The notes under the pieces: model-generated
What the model saw: the letters and a program-made list of their open reading frames with translations, nothing else
Databases searched by the model: none
Told to the model about the DNA's origin: nothing
Source of the DNA: Hyphomicrobiales bacterium
GTDB lineage: Bacteria; Pseudomonadota; Alphaproteobacteria; Rhizobiales; Rhizobiaceae
Assembly (NCBI GenBank): GCA_900473045.1
Contig: UCKS01000028.1
Location: 1 to 64,000, forward strand
Length of the DNA stretch: 64,000 nt
Direction: 5' to 3'
Shown here: positions 27,542-35,001 of the stretch, in pieces
Position numbering within the stretch: position 1 is the stretch's first letter
Layout of the letters: each line of letters begins with the position of its first letter
Position numbers and translations under genes: made by a program

Positions 27542-28546
27542 CTACGACGACAATCGACCTCCGTCGATATGCAATTTCACAAGCAGGCCGTCTTTCGACC
27601 AGTCGTAATCGAGAGTACCACCAAGATGGCCCGCCAGGGTCCGGTGAAGAAGCTTGTTGCCATATCCGCCAGGGCCATCGGGTTTAACCACGTCGGGACC
27701 ACCACGCTCGGACCACTGAATGTCGACGGTGTCACCGGAGATCGTACCGGAAACATCAAGCGTCCCTTCAGCGACAGACAACGCGCCGTATTTCATCGCG
27801 TTGGTGGCCAACTCGTGAATCACCAACGCAAGTCCTGTAGCGGCCGTCTCGCCTACACCCAACCGTGGGACAGCGACCCTGATCCTGCCTGCGAACGCGC
27901 CCTCGTCGTCATACGGGGCCAGAAGAACGGTAAAAATGTCGCCGAGCAATGCCGCGTTGCCCTGCCCGTTTGGCAAAGGCCGGAGGAGGTCATGCGCACG
28001 CCCGAGTGCAGTCAGACGGCTGGTCAGCCGTTGTGTCATGGCCTGGACGGAATCCGAAGATCGCGACGTGATCTGCGTCAGGCCTGCCGCGATCGCCAAC
28101 AGGTTCTTCACCCGGTGGCTCATCTCACCTGCCAGGAGTTCATGGCTTCCCTCGGCGTTTTTCCGCCCGGTGACATCCAGAAAGATACCCGTCATCTTCC
28201 GGTCTTTGATGCCCGCATCGCTGCCGCGTCCCCGTGCCGATATCCAGCGCACATCCGGACCAACGATTATCCGGAAGTCAGTCTCGTACGGTCCGACAAC
28301 GGCTCTGGTGGCAGCAAAAGCCGCCCGAACCCTGTCCCGGTCAGCCGGATGTATCTTGTCCGAAAGCCGCTCGAACGTCAGCGGTTCCGCTTTGGTCACT
28401 CCCCAAAGCGTGTAGCCATGACTGTCCATGAGAAGATCGTCGCTGTCCACGTGCCAGGACCAGAGCGCCACCCCTGCCGCCTCAAGCGCCCCGCGAAGTT
28501 CGCCGGGCGACCAGTCGGAGTGATTGAAGCTGTGGTCTTCTGTCAT
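27542..28546 (-). CDS. PAS-HWE histidine kinase
   Basis: A 334-residue soluble sensor kinase. A PAS/PAC domain (about 15-130) precedes an HWE-type dimerisation and ATPase region: EMSHRVKNLLAIAAGLTQIT near residue 145 carries the phospho-accepting His, and HELATNAMKYGALS near 245 is the N-box. HWE kinases are abundant in rhizobia and often signal in the general stress response. There is no partner response regulator nearby. Its start lies 2 nt after the stop of the small gene upstream. Confidence 0.87.
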   Translation of the reverse strand: MTEDHSFNHSDWSPGELRGALEAAGVALWSWHVDSDDLLMDSHGYTLWGVTKAEPLTFERLSDKIHPADRDRVRAAFAATRAVVGPYETDFRIIVGPDVRWISARGRGSDAGIKDRKMTGIFLDVTGRKNAEGSHELLAGEMSHRVKNLLAIAAGLTQITSRSSDSVQAMTQRLTSRLTALGRAHDLLRPLPNGQGNAALLGDIFTVLLAPYDDEGAFAGRIRVAVPRLGVGETAATGLALVIHELATNAMKYGALSVAEGTLDVSGTISGDTVDIQWSERGGPDVVKPDGPGGYGNKLLHRTLAGHLGGTLDYDWSKDGLLVKLHIDGGRLSS

Positions 28547-28548
28547 GC

Positions 28549-28764
28549 TCAGGCCCTCTTGCGGGTTTTCACGGCTTTCGTCGAAGCACTGAGACGATCC
28601 TGCTCTTCCTTGGCGAGCCGCGCCTCCCGTAGACGGGATGTCTTTTCTTCACGCGACCGGATCACATGATCCATTTCCTCGACCGCGCTGCCGCGCGCGA
28701 AGAACTGTGACTGAAGATGGCTGAATGCAGCTTGGGCATGCTCGCGGGATTTGGTAACGGACAT
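28549..28764 (-). CDS. Small conserved charged protein of unknown function
   Basis: A 71-residue, Arg/Glu/Lys-rich, probably helical protein (MSVTKSREHAQAAFSHLQSQ..., then REEKTSRLREARLAKEEQ). The start at 28764 is supported by GGAGG 4 nt upstream. I recall similar small proteins in other rhizobia, but no function. It is followed after 2 nt by the HWE kinase, suggesting co-transcription. Confidence 0.65.
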   Translation of the reverse strand: MSVTKSREHAQAAFSHLQSQFFARGSAVEEMDHVIRSREEKTSRLREARLAKEEQDRLSASTKAVKTRKRA

Positions 28765-28791
28765 TGGTCCTCCAGTCGTCATGCTGAAAAC

Positions 28792-28827
28792 GGAAAAGGC
28801 CGGACAAACGTCCGGCCTTCCAAAAAA
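28792..28827 (-). terminator. Terminator after cspA
   Basis: Perfect 10-bp inverted repeat (28796-28805 / 28810-28819, 4-nt loop) with A-run and T-run flanks, downstream of cspA on the minus strand. Confidence 0.8.
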
Positions 28828-28878
28828 CGAGCTTCCAGCGATGCCAGTACATCCGTGGTCAGGCGGAAGCCGTTCAAA

Positions 28879-29088
28879 TTATGCAGCCTGGAGATTGGTG
28901 GCCGACATCTTGCCCGACTTCTTGTCGCGCTCCAGTTCGTAAGAAATCTTCTGGCCTTCGACGATTTCGCGCATTCCGGCGCGTTCGACGGCCGAGATGT
29001 GAACGAAGGCATCTTCGCCGCCGGTGTCAGGCTGAATGAAGCCGAAGCCCTTGGTGGAATTGAACCATTTTACTGTGCCTGTGGTCAT
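28879..29088 (-). CDS. Cold-shock domain protein (CspA family)
   Basis: A 69-residue RNA/ssDNA chaperone. RNP1 (KGFGFIQPD) and RNP2 (DAFVHISAV) motifs are intact. The start at 29088 (MTTGTVKWFNSTKG) is canonical, with an AAAGGG RBS. The untranslated region upstream is long and AT-richer, as usual for thermoregulated csp leaders. A strong terminator follows. Confidence 0.95.
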   Translation of the reverse strand: MTTGTVKWFNSTKGFGFIQPDTGGEDAFVHISAVERAGMREIVEGQKISYELERDKKSGKMSATNLQAA

Positions 29089-29372
29089 GATGAACCCTTT
29101 CAAAGCATGCGTGGTGAATCGCACGGGAAAGTCCTATGCGAGGAGGATAACGATAGTTTTGAAGGAAAGTTCGTTCAGGCACGGTGCCAATCGCGCAGTA
29201 ACCAAAGTTCAGCAAGCAAAAGATCGATAAACCGTTGATAGAGGAAAGAATGGCCAGGGTCAACTTTTAGTTTTACGCAACCGCGAGCACCGGCTGATTG
29301 CCTGCTTGTTCCGGCATTGGCCGACCGGTACGGGCCACCGGCAACGCTACCGGGAGCGACCTGCACGCCAAA

Positions 29373-29523
29373 CGAAAAAGCCTGCCGCGGGAGGAGGTGC
29401 GGCAGGCTTTAAAAACTCGAACAGCGACCGGGAGGAGGAGTGCCGCTGTTCTTTGAGGGCATCCCTGGGAGGAGGATGGGATGCCCAACCCGAAGCGGTG
29501 CGGGAGGAGGTGCACGGCTTCGA
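29373..29523 (-). ncRNA. Array of four CCUCCUCCC-loop hairpins (alpha-r14 / cuckoo / CcsR-type small RNA)
   Basis: On the minus strand, four successive stem-loops each expose CCTCCTCCC, the anti-Shine-Dalgarno sequence (GGGAGGAGG on the plus strand at 29389, 29430, 29467 and 29502). Stems: 29491-29501/29512-29522 (one mismatch), 29457-29465/29478-29486 (9 bp), 29419-29426/29444-29451 (8 bp) and 29378-29389/29399-29410 (12 bp). The last is followed by a T-run and is a rho-independent terminator, fixing the strand and 3' end. Known alphaproteobacterial RNAs of this type (NfeR1/alpha-r14, cuckoo RNAs, Rhodobacter CcsR) usually have two or three such loops. I could not define the promoter. Confidence 0.8.
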
Positions 29524-29670
29524 TGAACAATACTTAAGGGATTGCCGGGCTGCGCGGAAGCGGTTTTACCGCACTGCAGCATTGCGCTCGACGCATGGGT
29601 TGCGAAGGTTCCGAACGTCTTGGCCACCTCGCGGTTGCTTCACAAACGAAATCTCAAACCGGGGTTGGCA

Positions 29671-29877
29671 ATGCCTCATCCAAAAACAAACACCGCCGAA
29701 CTCGCCGCAAACGACATCACGCCCGGCGGAACGGGCCTCGGCAAACTTGACGACAACGTTATCGAGACACGGCAATGGGACGACGAGCCGCCGCAAGCCT
29801 CAGCATTCTGGACAGACCATATCGAGCCCCTGCCCACCGAGAAGCGGCGAGAGGTGGAAACCAATCTCCCGCGATGA
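29671..29877 (+). CDS. Small hypothetical protein
   Basis: A 68-residue acidic protein (MPHPKTNTAELAANDITPGG..., RQWDDEPPQASAFW). The codon pattern and clean start (GGGGTT about 7 nt before ATG) look coding. No domain was recognised. It lies between the small-RNA array and tRNA-Ile. Confidence 0.55.
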   Translation: MPHPKTNTAELAANDITPGGTGLGKLDDNVIETRQWDDEPPQASAFWTDHIEPLPTEKRREVETNLPR

Positions 29878-29978
29878 ATTCCAAGTCACGCGGTACATCG
29901 TTGAACCGAACTGGAAACCAATGGCTCGTTGGGTAGTGGAGATCGGCGCGGTAGGTTGGTGGCGCGCTAGAGAATAAA

Positions 29979-30054
29979 TGGTGGGCCCGGAGGGACTCGA
30001 ACCCCCAACCAAGCGGTTATGAGCCGCCGGCTCTAACCATTGAGCTACAGGCCC
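29979..30054 (-). tRNA. tRNA-Ile2 (anticodon CAU)
   Basis: Complete cloverleaf on the minus strand with encoded CCA. The acceptor stem begins GGGCCTG, the D-arm is AGCTCAATGGTTAGAGC, and the anticodon loop is CTCATAA. The pattern GGCGGCTCATAACCGCTTGG matches tRNA-Ile2, whose CAU anticodon is modified to lysidine by TilS, rather than initiator or elongator Met tRNA. Confidence 0.92.
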
Positions 30055-30212
30055 TGCCGGAGGTATCCGGTGCACCGCGGGTCAATGGCAGACCGCGGTT
30101 GGGACTGGCTCTAGCGGAAAACTGTTTTCCCCACAAGACGTTGCCGCAATCCCTACACAATCAATGATCAATAAGGGTGCAGGGACGAAACACAACTGGA
30201 GAGAACCCATCC

Positions 30213-30956
30213 ATGACATCCACCTATTTCCCCCGCCGCCTCAAGACCGTCGTTCTGGCCGCCGCTTTTGCGGGTATTGCCGGCACATCGGCTTTTGCGC
30301 AGGACAACACGCCGCGTGAGGCCGTGATCACCGTTTCCGGCGAAGGCCATGCCAGCGTGGCACCGGATATGGCGATCCTGTCGTTCAGCGTCGTCAAGGA
30401 TGCCAAGACCGCCAAGGAAGCGCTTGATGCCAACAACAAGGCGATGGCCGACGTGCTGAACGCCCTGAAGACCGGTGGCATTGCCGACCGCGACCTGCAG
30501 ACCGCCGGTTTCGCCGTCAATCCGCAGTACCAGTATCCCGACAACAGCGACGGCGGCAATCGCCAGCCGGTGCTGACCGGTTACCAGGTGGCCAACGCGC
30601 TGACCATCAAGGTGCGCGACCTGGCCAAGCTCGGCGAAATCATTGACCAGTCGGTGACGCTCGGCGTCAACCAGGGCGGCTCGATCCAGTTTTCCAACGA
30701 CAAGCCGGAAGCAACGATCACCGAAGCCCGCAAGTCGGCAGTGACGGATGCCGTTGCCAAGGCCAAGGTGCTGTCGGAAGCTGCCGGCGTGTCGATTGGC
30801 CGTATCGTCGAGATTTCAGAGAACGCGTCGCGGCCTGAACCGATGCCGATGATGCGCACCATGGCAAAAGAATATGCCGCTGATGCCGTACCGATCGCGA
30901 CGGGTGAAAACAGCTATAACGTCACCGTCAACGTCACCTTCGCGATCAAGCAATAA
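30213..30956 (+). CDS. SIMPL-domain (DUF541) periplasmic protein
   Basis: A 247-residue exported protein. The signal peptide (basic TYFPRRLKT, hydrophobic VVLAAAFAGIAG, AFAQ cleavage) is followed by the SIMPL domain, which starts VITVSGEGHASVAPDMA. This family is linked to envelope or oxidative stress but its biochemical role is unclear. The start at 30213 has GGAGAG upstream. Monocistronic with its own terminator. Confidence 0.85.
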   Translation: MTSTYFPRRLKTVVLAAAFAGIAGTSAFAQDNTPREAVITVSGEGHASVAPDMAILSFSVVKDAKTAKEALDANNKAMADVLNALKTGGIADRDLQTAGFAVNPQYQYPDNSDGGNRQPVLTGYQVANALTIKVRDLAKLGEIIDQSVTLGVNQGGSIQFSNDKPEATITEARKSAVTDAVAKAKVLSEAAGVSIGRIVEISENASRPEPMPMMRTMAKEYAADAVPIATGENSYNVTVNVTFAIKQ

Positions 30957-30985
30957 TAGCACATCGCCAGGCACCGTGGACAATC

Positions 30986-31012
30986 AAACCCCGCTCCAGC
31001 GGGGTTTTTTTA
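30986..31012 (+). terminator. Terminator after the SIMPL gene
   Basis: Ten-base-pair inverted repeat (30986-30995 / 30998-31007) ending in a run of seven T, 30 nt after the stop. Confidence 0.85.
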
Positions 31013-31054
31013 TGCCGGCAGTGTTGCCGCGGCTTTCGGTGCCCTAAACGAAAA

Positions 31055-31082
31055 CACCCCCCGCGGAAAACCGCGAGGGGTG
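31055..31082 (-). terminator. Terminator after the secreted RDRDR-rich protein gene
   Basis: Nearly perfect 12-bp inverted repeat (31055-31066 / 31071-31082). On the minus strand it is followed by TTTTCGTTT. Confidence 0.75.
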
Positions 31083-31137
31083 AAACTTTCCGCCGGCCGG
31101 GGGAGACAAGACGGAAAGAATCGAATGACCGGCGTGC

Positions 31138-31524
31138 TTAACGGCCAATCACCGGGCAACCACGGGCGTTGGCGAAGACGATGCTGCGATAGTTGCCGCG
31201 GCGCATGCCTTCGACGACGACCCGGCGGGGCGACACATCGACGACGCGGGCGCGGCGCATGCCGAAATCGCGGGCCTTTTCCTTGGCAAGCCAGGGATCG
31301 CAGCGGCCACGGCGCTGATCGCCCCAGCCCGGGCGGTGACGGCGGTCGCGATCCCAGTCGCGCTCATCGCCGTACCGGTCGCGGTCGCGGTACTGGACAT
31401 CGACGACACCGCCGGAATGGATGCCGAAGGTCAGCGTGTCGGCGGCGGCCGGTGCGAGCGTGGCACCAAAGCCGGTCAGACCGATCATGCCGGCAAGGGC
31501 CAGCTTTGCAAAAATCTGTTTCAT
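31138..31524 (-). CDS. Secreted basic hypothetical protein
   Basis: A 128-residue protein with a clear signal peptide (MKQIFAKLALAGMIGLTGFG, cleavage near APAAADT). The mature part opens with an Arg/Asp-rich low-complexity stretch and then a compact domain with two Cys (RCDPWLAKEKARDFGMRRA; ARGCPVIGR). I recall this type of small periplasmic protein in rhizobia, without known function. Own terminator downstream. Confidence 0.75.
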   Translation of the reverse strand: MKQIFAKLALAGMIGLTGFGATLAPAAADTLTFGIHSGGVVDVQYRDRDRYGDERDWDRDRRHRPGWGDQRRGRCDPWLAKEKARDFGMRRARVVDVSPRRVVVEGMRRGNYRSIVFANARGCPVIGR

Positions 31525-31696
31525 GACTGTTTCTCCTTATGGGGCCTAAACCTTGAGACGTCCGCCCGCCTCTTGTTCCGGGGCATGGACGAGACCCTAA
31601 TCCGGCATGGCTGAACGGAACCCGAATCTGCCGTTCATCCAAGGTTCAGCCGAAGCAAGACCGTGCTGGAATGGCAGGAAAAAGGCGGTGGGTTCT

Positions 31697-32101
31697 TCAG
31701 CGGGCGAGCATCTCTTCAAAGACGCGGATATTGCGGTAATGGCTGAGGCGGGTGACAGCGCCGTTTTCGAACTCGAAGACGAAGACGCTCGGGATCGAAT
31801 AGGACTGGCCGCTGGCCTCGGCAAAGCCCGGCATGGTTTCGCGGTAATGGCCGCGCGCGGTGGCATCGACGGCAACACGCTGGCCAAGAGCATCGTGCAT
31901 CAGCACCATGTCGCTAAAGCTCTCGTCGAAATGGCGGAAATAGGTCATCACCCCCATGCGCAACGGACCGGCACCGATGGTGCGCTGGCCGGTCAGGCTA
32001 TCCAGCGCCACATCCTCGTCAAGAAACGTGCCGATCGTGTCGAAATCCCGTTCGTTGAGCGCCTGCATGAAGCGGCTGGCGATGGTCTGCGCGTCGGTCA
32101 C
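31697..32101 (-). CDS. SnoaL/NTF2-like (ketosteroid-isomerase fold) protein
   Basis: A 134-residue protein with an NTF2-like cone fold: an N-terminal helix IASRFMQALNERDFDTIGTFL, then strands ending in VFVFEFENGAVTRLSHYRN. I chose a GTG start at 32101 (VTDAQTIAS) because AAGGAT lies 7 nt upstream and the longer upstream reading is not protein-like. Substrate and role are unknown. A palindromic repeat element lies just upstream. Confidence 0.7.
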   Translation of the reverse strand: MTDAQTIASRFMQALNERDFDTIGTFLDEDVALDSLTGQRTIGAGPLRMGVMTYFRHFDESFSDMVLMHDALGQRVAVDATARGHYRETMPGFAEASGQSYSIPSVFVFEFENGAVTRLSHYRNIRVFEEMLAR

Positions 32102-32186
32102 TGTTTTATCCTTTGCCTTGCTGGCCGGTGTGGTTGGGAGCGGCTGCGTATGGTCCCTGCGTGTGACTGGAACGGCCCCACATTCT

Positions 32187-32324
32187 TCCGTCATTCCTGT
32201 CCTCGGGCTCGACCCGAGGGATGTCCCAGAACTCCAGTCACGCGAGGTCCGTCGCGTGAAAGAGTCTTTTCACGGCGCGGACGCGCCGTGACTGGATCCC
32301 CGCCACAAGGGCGAGGATGACGGA
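32187..32324. repeat. Palindromic intergenic repeat element (MITE-like)
   Basis: A 138-nt element bounded by 8-bp terminal inverted repeats TCCGTCAT / ATGACGGA (32187-32194, 32317-32324). It contains further palindromes, including CCTCGGG-CTCGA-CCCGAGG at 32201-32219. Such GTCAT...ATGAC elements are common non-coding repeats in alphaproteobacterial genomes. Confidence 0.7.
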
Positions 32325-32411
32325 GAAAGGAGGCCTGAACTCGGCAATCAATCGAAATCCTGTAACTCCAAACACCTGTTTTGTTCCTGTAATTTCAACA
32401 CCATCACCACC

Positions 32412-32834
32412 TCATCCCCCCAGATGCAGCACCACCTCGCGGCGGTGGGGGCGGTCGCGGTGTTCGAAGAGGTAGAGGCCCTGCCAGGTACCGAGCAGCA
32501 AGCGCCCCTGCCCGACAGGAATGCCGATCGAGACCTGCGTCAGCGCTGCCTTGATATGGGCAGGCATGTCGTCCGGACCCTCGGCAGTGTGGATGACCCA
32601 GCCCATCGACGGATCGCTGGTCGGCGGCACAAGGTGTTTGAAGAACTGGTCAAGATCCCGCCGGACGTCGGGATCGGCGTTTTCCTGGATCAGCAGCGAG
32701 CAGGACGTGTGGCGCACGAACACGGTCAAAAGCCCCTCGTCCACACCGGCGGTGCGGACGAAAGCCTGCACCTCGCCGGTAAACTCGTAGAGGCCGGCGC
32801 CGCGCGTCGGCAGGCTGATGATCGTCTGGGGCAT
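32412..32834 (-). CDS. YjbQ family protein (UPF0047)
   Basis: A 140-residue single-domain protein with the conserved VRHTSCSLLIQENADPDVRRDL region and ending in LFEHRDRPHRREVVLHLGG, the usual YjbQ C terminus with metal-binding His. E. coli YjbQ has weak thiamine-phosphate synthase activity; the physiological role is uncertain. Length is typical. Confidence 0.88.
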   Translation of the reverse strand: MPQTIISLPTRGAGLYEFTGEVQAFVRTAGVDEGLLTVFVRHTSCSLLIQENADPDVRRDLDQFFKHLVPPTSDPSMGWVIHTAEGPDDMPAHIKAALTQVSIGIPVGQGRLLLGTWQGLYLFEHRDRPHRREVVLHLGG

Positions 32835-32882
32835 CCAATCCTTTCAGGCCGGTTCGTCCTGCCGGCGTAGCGGTTTGTGGCG

Positions 32883-33236
32883 TTACAATTCCAGAAAACT
32901 CCTGAAGCCGCCATAGATCATCCGCTTGCCATCGAAAGGCATGGTCAAGTTGTCCATGCTGAGGCGCGGATCGGCCATGACCTTTCTGTTGATCTCGTCG
33001 CGTTCCTCGCGTGAGGGATAGGTGATCCAGGAAAAGATCACCACCTCGTCATCGGTGGCCTGCACGGCGCGGGGAAAGGAGGTGAGCTCGCCGTAGGGTA
33101 CATCGTCGCCGATACACTCGACATAGGAGAGCGCGCCATATTCCTTCCAGACCTTGCCTGCGGTGCGCGCCAGGTCCTTGTAGGCTTCGAGATTGTCCTT
33201 TGGAACGGCAACGATAAATCCATCGACATAGGGCAT
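32883..33236 (-). CDS. DUF1428 family protein
   Basis: A 117-residue dimeric alpha/beta-barrel type protein (MPYVDGFIVAVPKDNLEAYK; VECIGDDVPYGELTSFPRAV; FDGKRMIYGGFRSF). Family function is unknown. It starts one base after the stop of the Cys-rich gene upstream, so the two are probably co-translated. Confidence 0.85.
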   Translation of the reverse strand: MPYVDGFIVAVPKDNLEAYKDLARTAGKVWKEYGALSYVECIGDDVPYGELTSFPRAVQATDDEVVIFSWITYPSREERDEINRKVMADPRLSMDNLTMPFDGKRMIYGGFRSFLEL

Positions 33237-33237
33237 G

Positions 33238-33729
33238 TCAGTCTCCTCCTAGAGATATGCCTTTTTCACCAGTGCTTGCACACCGCCCCTCCACGGAAGC
33301 CTGCACCGCATCGAGCAGATCCCGCGTCAGGCCCGAGCGTGCGGCCGCCGGTGCTTCGTCCTGCTCATCGACATAGATGGAAACCGGCCATTGCTCGTCA
33401 AGGGCAAGCAGGCTGCGAACCGCCTCTGGCGGACGGACGCGGCCGAAATAATCTTCCCGGCACAGGATCCATTCAAGCACGAATGCGCGAAACCAGGAAT
33501 CATCGGCACCGGCGATACAGGCAGGCAGCAGGGCATCGACATCGGTAAAGCCACGAAAGCAGCTTGGGATTTCGCGCAGCTTCAGCTTGCCCGTGCATTC
33601 CTCCTGCCGGCCGCAGCGCCGGACCCGGCAGAAGGAGGGAATATCCATCCTCTCCACCGCAGCGCGGCAAAGCGCCTCGAACAGTTCGGGACGGAGTGGC
33701 AGATCTTCAGGTCCACAGATCGCAGGCAT
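33238..33729 (-). CDS. Cys-rich hypothetical protein
   Basis: A 163-residue protein of unknown function. The N-terminal half holds several cysteines (CGPEDLP, ALCRAAVERM, FCRVRRCGRQEECTG, SCFRG), which could bind a metal; the C-terminal half is helical. Start ATG 33729 with GGAGAA upstream. It pairs with the DUF1428 gene. It is the last gene before the accessory island. Confidence 0.65.
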   Translation of the reverse strand: MPAICGPEDLPLRPELFEALCRAAVERMDIPSFCRVRRCGRQEECTGKLKLREIPSCFRGFTDVDALLPACIAGADDSWFRAFVLEWILCREDYFGRVRPPEAVRSLLALDEQWPVSIYVDEQDEAPAAARSGLTRDLLDAVQASVEGRCASTGEKGISLGGD

Positions 33730-34088
33730 GTGTTTCTCCTTTTCAAGGTGGGGATCGAAACGATCGACGCAGATTTTCCGTCACGCGGCGGCTTTTCCGT
33801 CCGTGGTTTGAAACATCTGCAGGTTCGCCAGGGTCTTGCCTGGCGGAATTGGCCGGGGCACATCGGGTGCCGCAGTAGATAGTAGTAGGTGACACACGAT
33901 GTGCCCCGTTTCAGTGTCTTTTGCCTCGCTTCTCAGGTTCTTCTGCGCTTTCCTCTCTGACAGGAAAGCCTCCAATGTGTAGCGCGCAAAATCGAATGGC
34001 AGTTCGCGCAAGATCGGATGGCAACAGTTTTTGCTCTGGTACGGCGCTTGCGTGAAGCAGAGCGGCGGTACCGCGGAACGCGGTCCAT
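33730..34088. other. Left edge of the accessory island, no clear gene
   Basis: 359 nt. No reading frame resembles a known protein. At 33780-33801 there is a 22-nt copy of the sequence found at 38479-38504, with 4 nt missing. This is an imperfect direct repeat around the island. Base composition becomes more AT-rich to the right. Confidence 0.5.
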
Positions 34089-35000
34089 TTAGGCTGGGTA
34101 AAATCTCGAAGGGGTGGGATCGATCTTTTTCCGGTTGTCCGTATCGGAGATCTGGCGAACCACCTCGGCGACCAAAAATTGTGCGCCCATAGTCATCAAA
34201 CCAACCTCTCTCTTTCCCGGCTGCTCTTTTGAATATCGGTTGACGACATATTGCGGTTGCGCTGCTAAGACCCTCTTCACCCGTGCTACTTCGAAGGATG
34301 GGCATTTCTCGCCGATGAAGTCGGCGATTTTATCCGTCCGGTGAGAATACTCAGTCCTCATCCCATCCTCCGTTTTACCATGAGCAGCCGCACCTGCTTT
34401 CAACGCCAGTTCGCTTGCGAGCAGTGCGCTCTGGACTGCCCCACGATAGTCGTATCCACCTGTCAGGATCGCGGAGGCGGCATGCAAATGGAGCCGTGCC
34501 AAATCGATGTATCTCACTGCCAATTCGATCGCCGCTACCTGCTTGTTTAGCCTGCTGATGCCATCTTGAATATCAGAGACGTCCACGAACTGATCGATGA
34601 ACGTTTTCATCTCATCAGGCTCGGTTTGAATGATCCGAAGTTGTACGCGGGTTAGATCGACGAATTCCCAAGGATTGTATTTAACCTGTCCGAAAACCAT
34701 CGGTGGGCTGAAGCGTGCGAAGATGTCGCGGTACATGAACATGCCAATGTGCCCACCCATCGCAAGATCCCGCTTGCGGTAAATAGAGTTGAACGCACTC
34801 TCGATCCGCTGAAATATTTCAGACGTTCCAACACCAGCGATAACAAAGCCGCTCCGGTATCCCAAGTCCTTCATAACCTGTGAGGGAACCTCATAGGCAC
34901 GCGTTTTAACATTCATGCCTTCTTCGAATAACTTTCGATCGGTTTGAGCCACCATGTACAGCAGATCTTCATCGTGAATGTCGTCACCTGAGTTCGGCAT
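34089..35000 (-). CDS. HEPN-like protein partner of the SIR2-like gene
   Basis: A 303-residue protein. The N-terminal half (about 1-140) has no recognised domain. Residues about 150-285 resemble a HEPN helical bundle: SALLASELALKAGAAAHGK near 190-209, R215-TEYS-H220 fitting the R-x4-6-H nuclease motif, and VNRYS near 253, comparable to the RYP-type end of many HEPN domains. HEPN proteins are often RNases or toxins in defence systems. RBS GGAG overlaps the end of the SIR2-like gene, whose stop lies one base before this ATG, so the two are a coupled operon. Codon usage is more AT-rich than neighbours. HEPN assignment is by eye and moderate. Confidence 0.6.
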   Translation of the reverse strand: MPNSGDDIHDEDLLYMVAQTDRKLFEEGMNVKTRAYEVPSQVMKDLGYRSGFVIAGVGTSEIFQRIESAFNSIYRKRDLAMGGHIGMFMYRDIFARFSPPMVFGQVKYNPWEFVDLTRVQLRIIQTEPDEMKTFIDQFVDVSDIQDGISRLNKQVAAIELAVRYIDLARLHLHAASAILTGGYDYRGAVQSALLASELALKAGAAAHGKTEDGMRTEYSHRTDKIADFIGEKCPSFEVARVKRVLAAQPQYVVNRYSKEQPGKREVGLMTMGAQFLVAEVVRQISDTDNRKKIDPTPSRFYPA

Positions 35001-35001
35001 T

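Noticed and set aside
29560-29640. Possible EcfG-type (GGAAC) promoter for the CCUCCUCCC RNA on the minus strand
   Set aside because: A GGAAC-like box is present near 29608, but no -10 element occurs at the required spacing.
29306-29977. 223-codon plus-strand reading frame over the hairpin array
   Set aside because: It crosses four perfect stem-loops and a terminator, and its composition is not protein-like. Only the short frame 29671-29877 looks plausible.
33781-34305. Minus-strand reading frame at the left island edge
   Set aside because: It overlaps the HEPN-like gene out of frame and shows no family resemblance; I treat it as non-coding.
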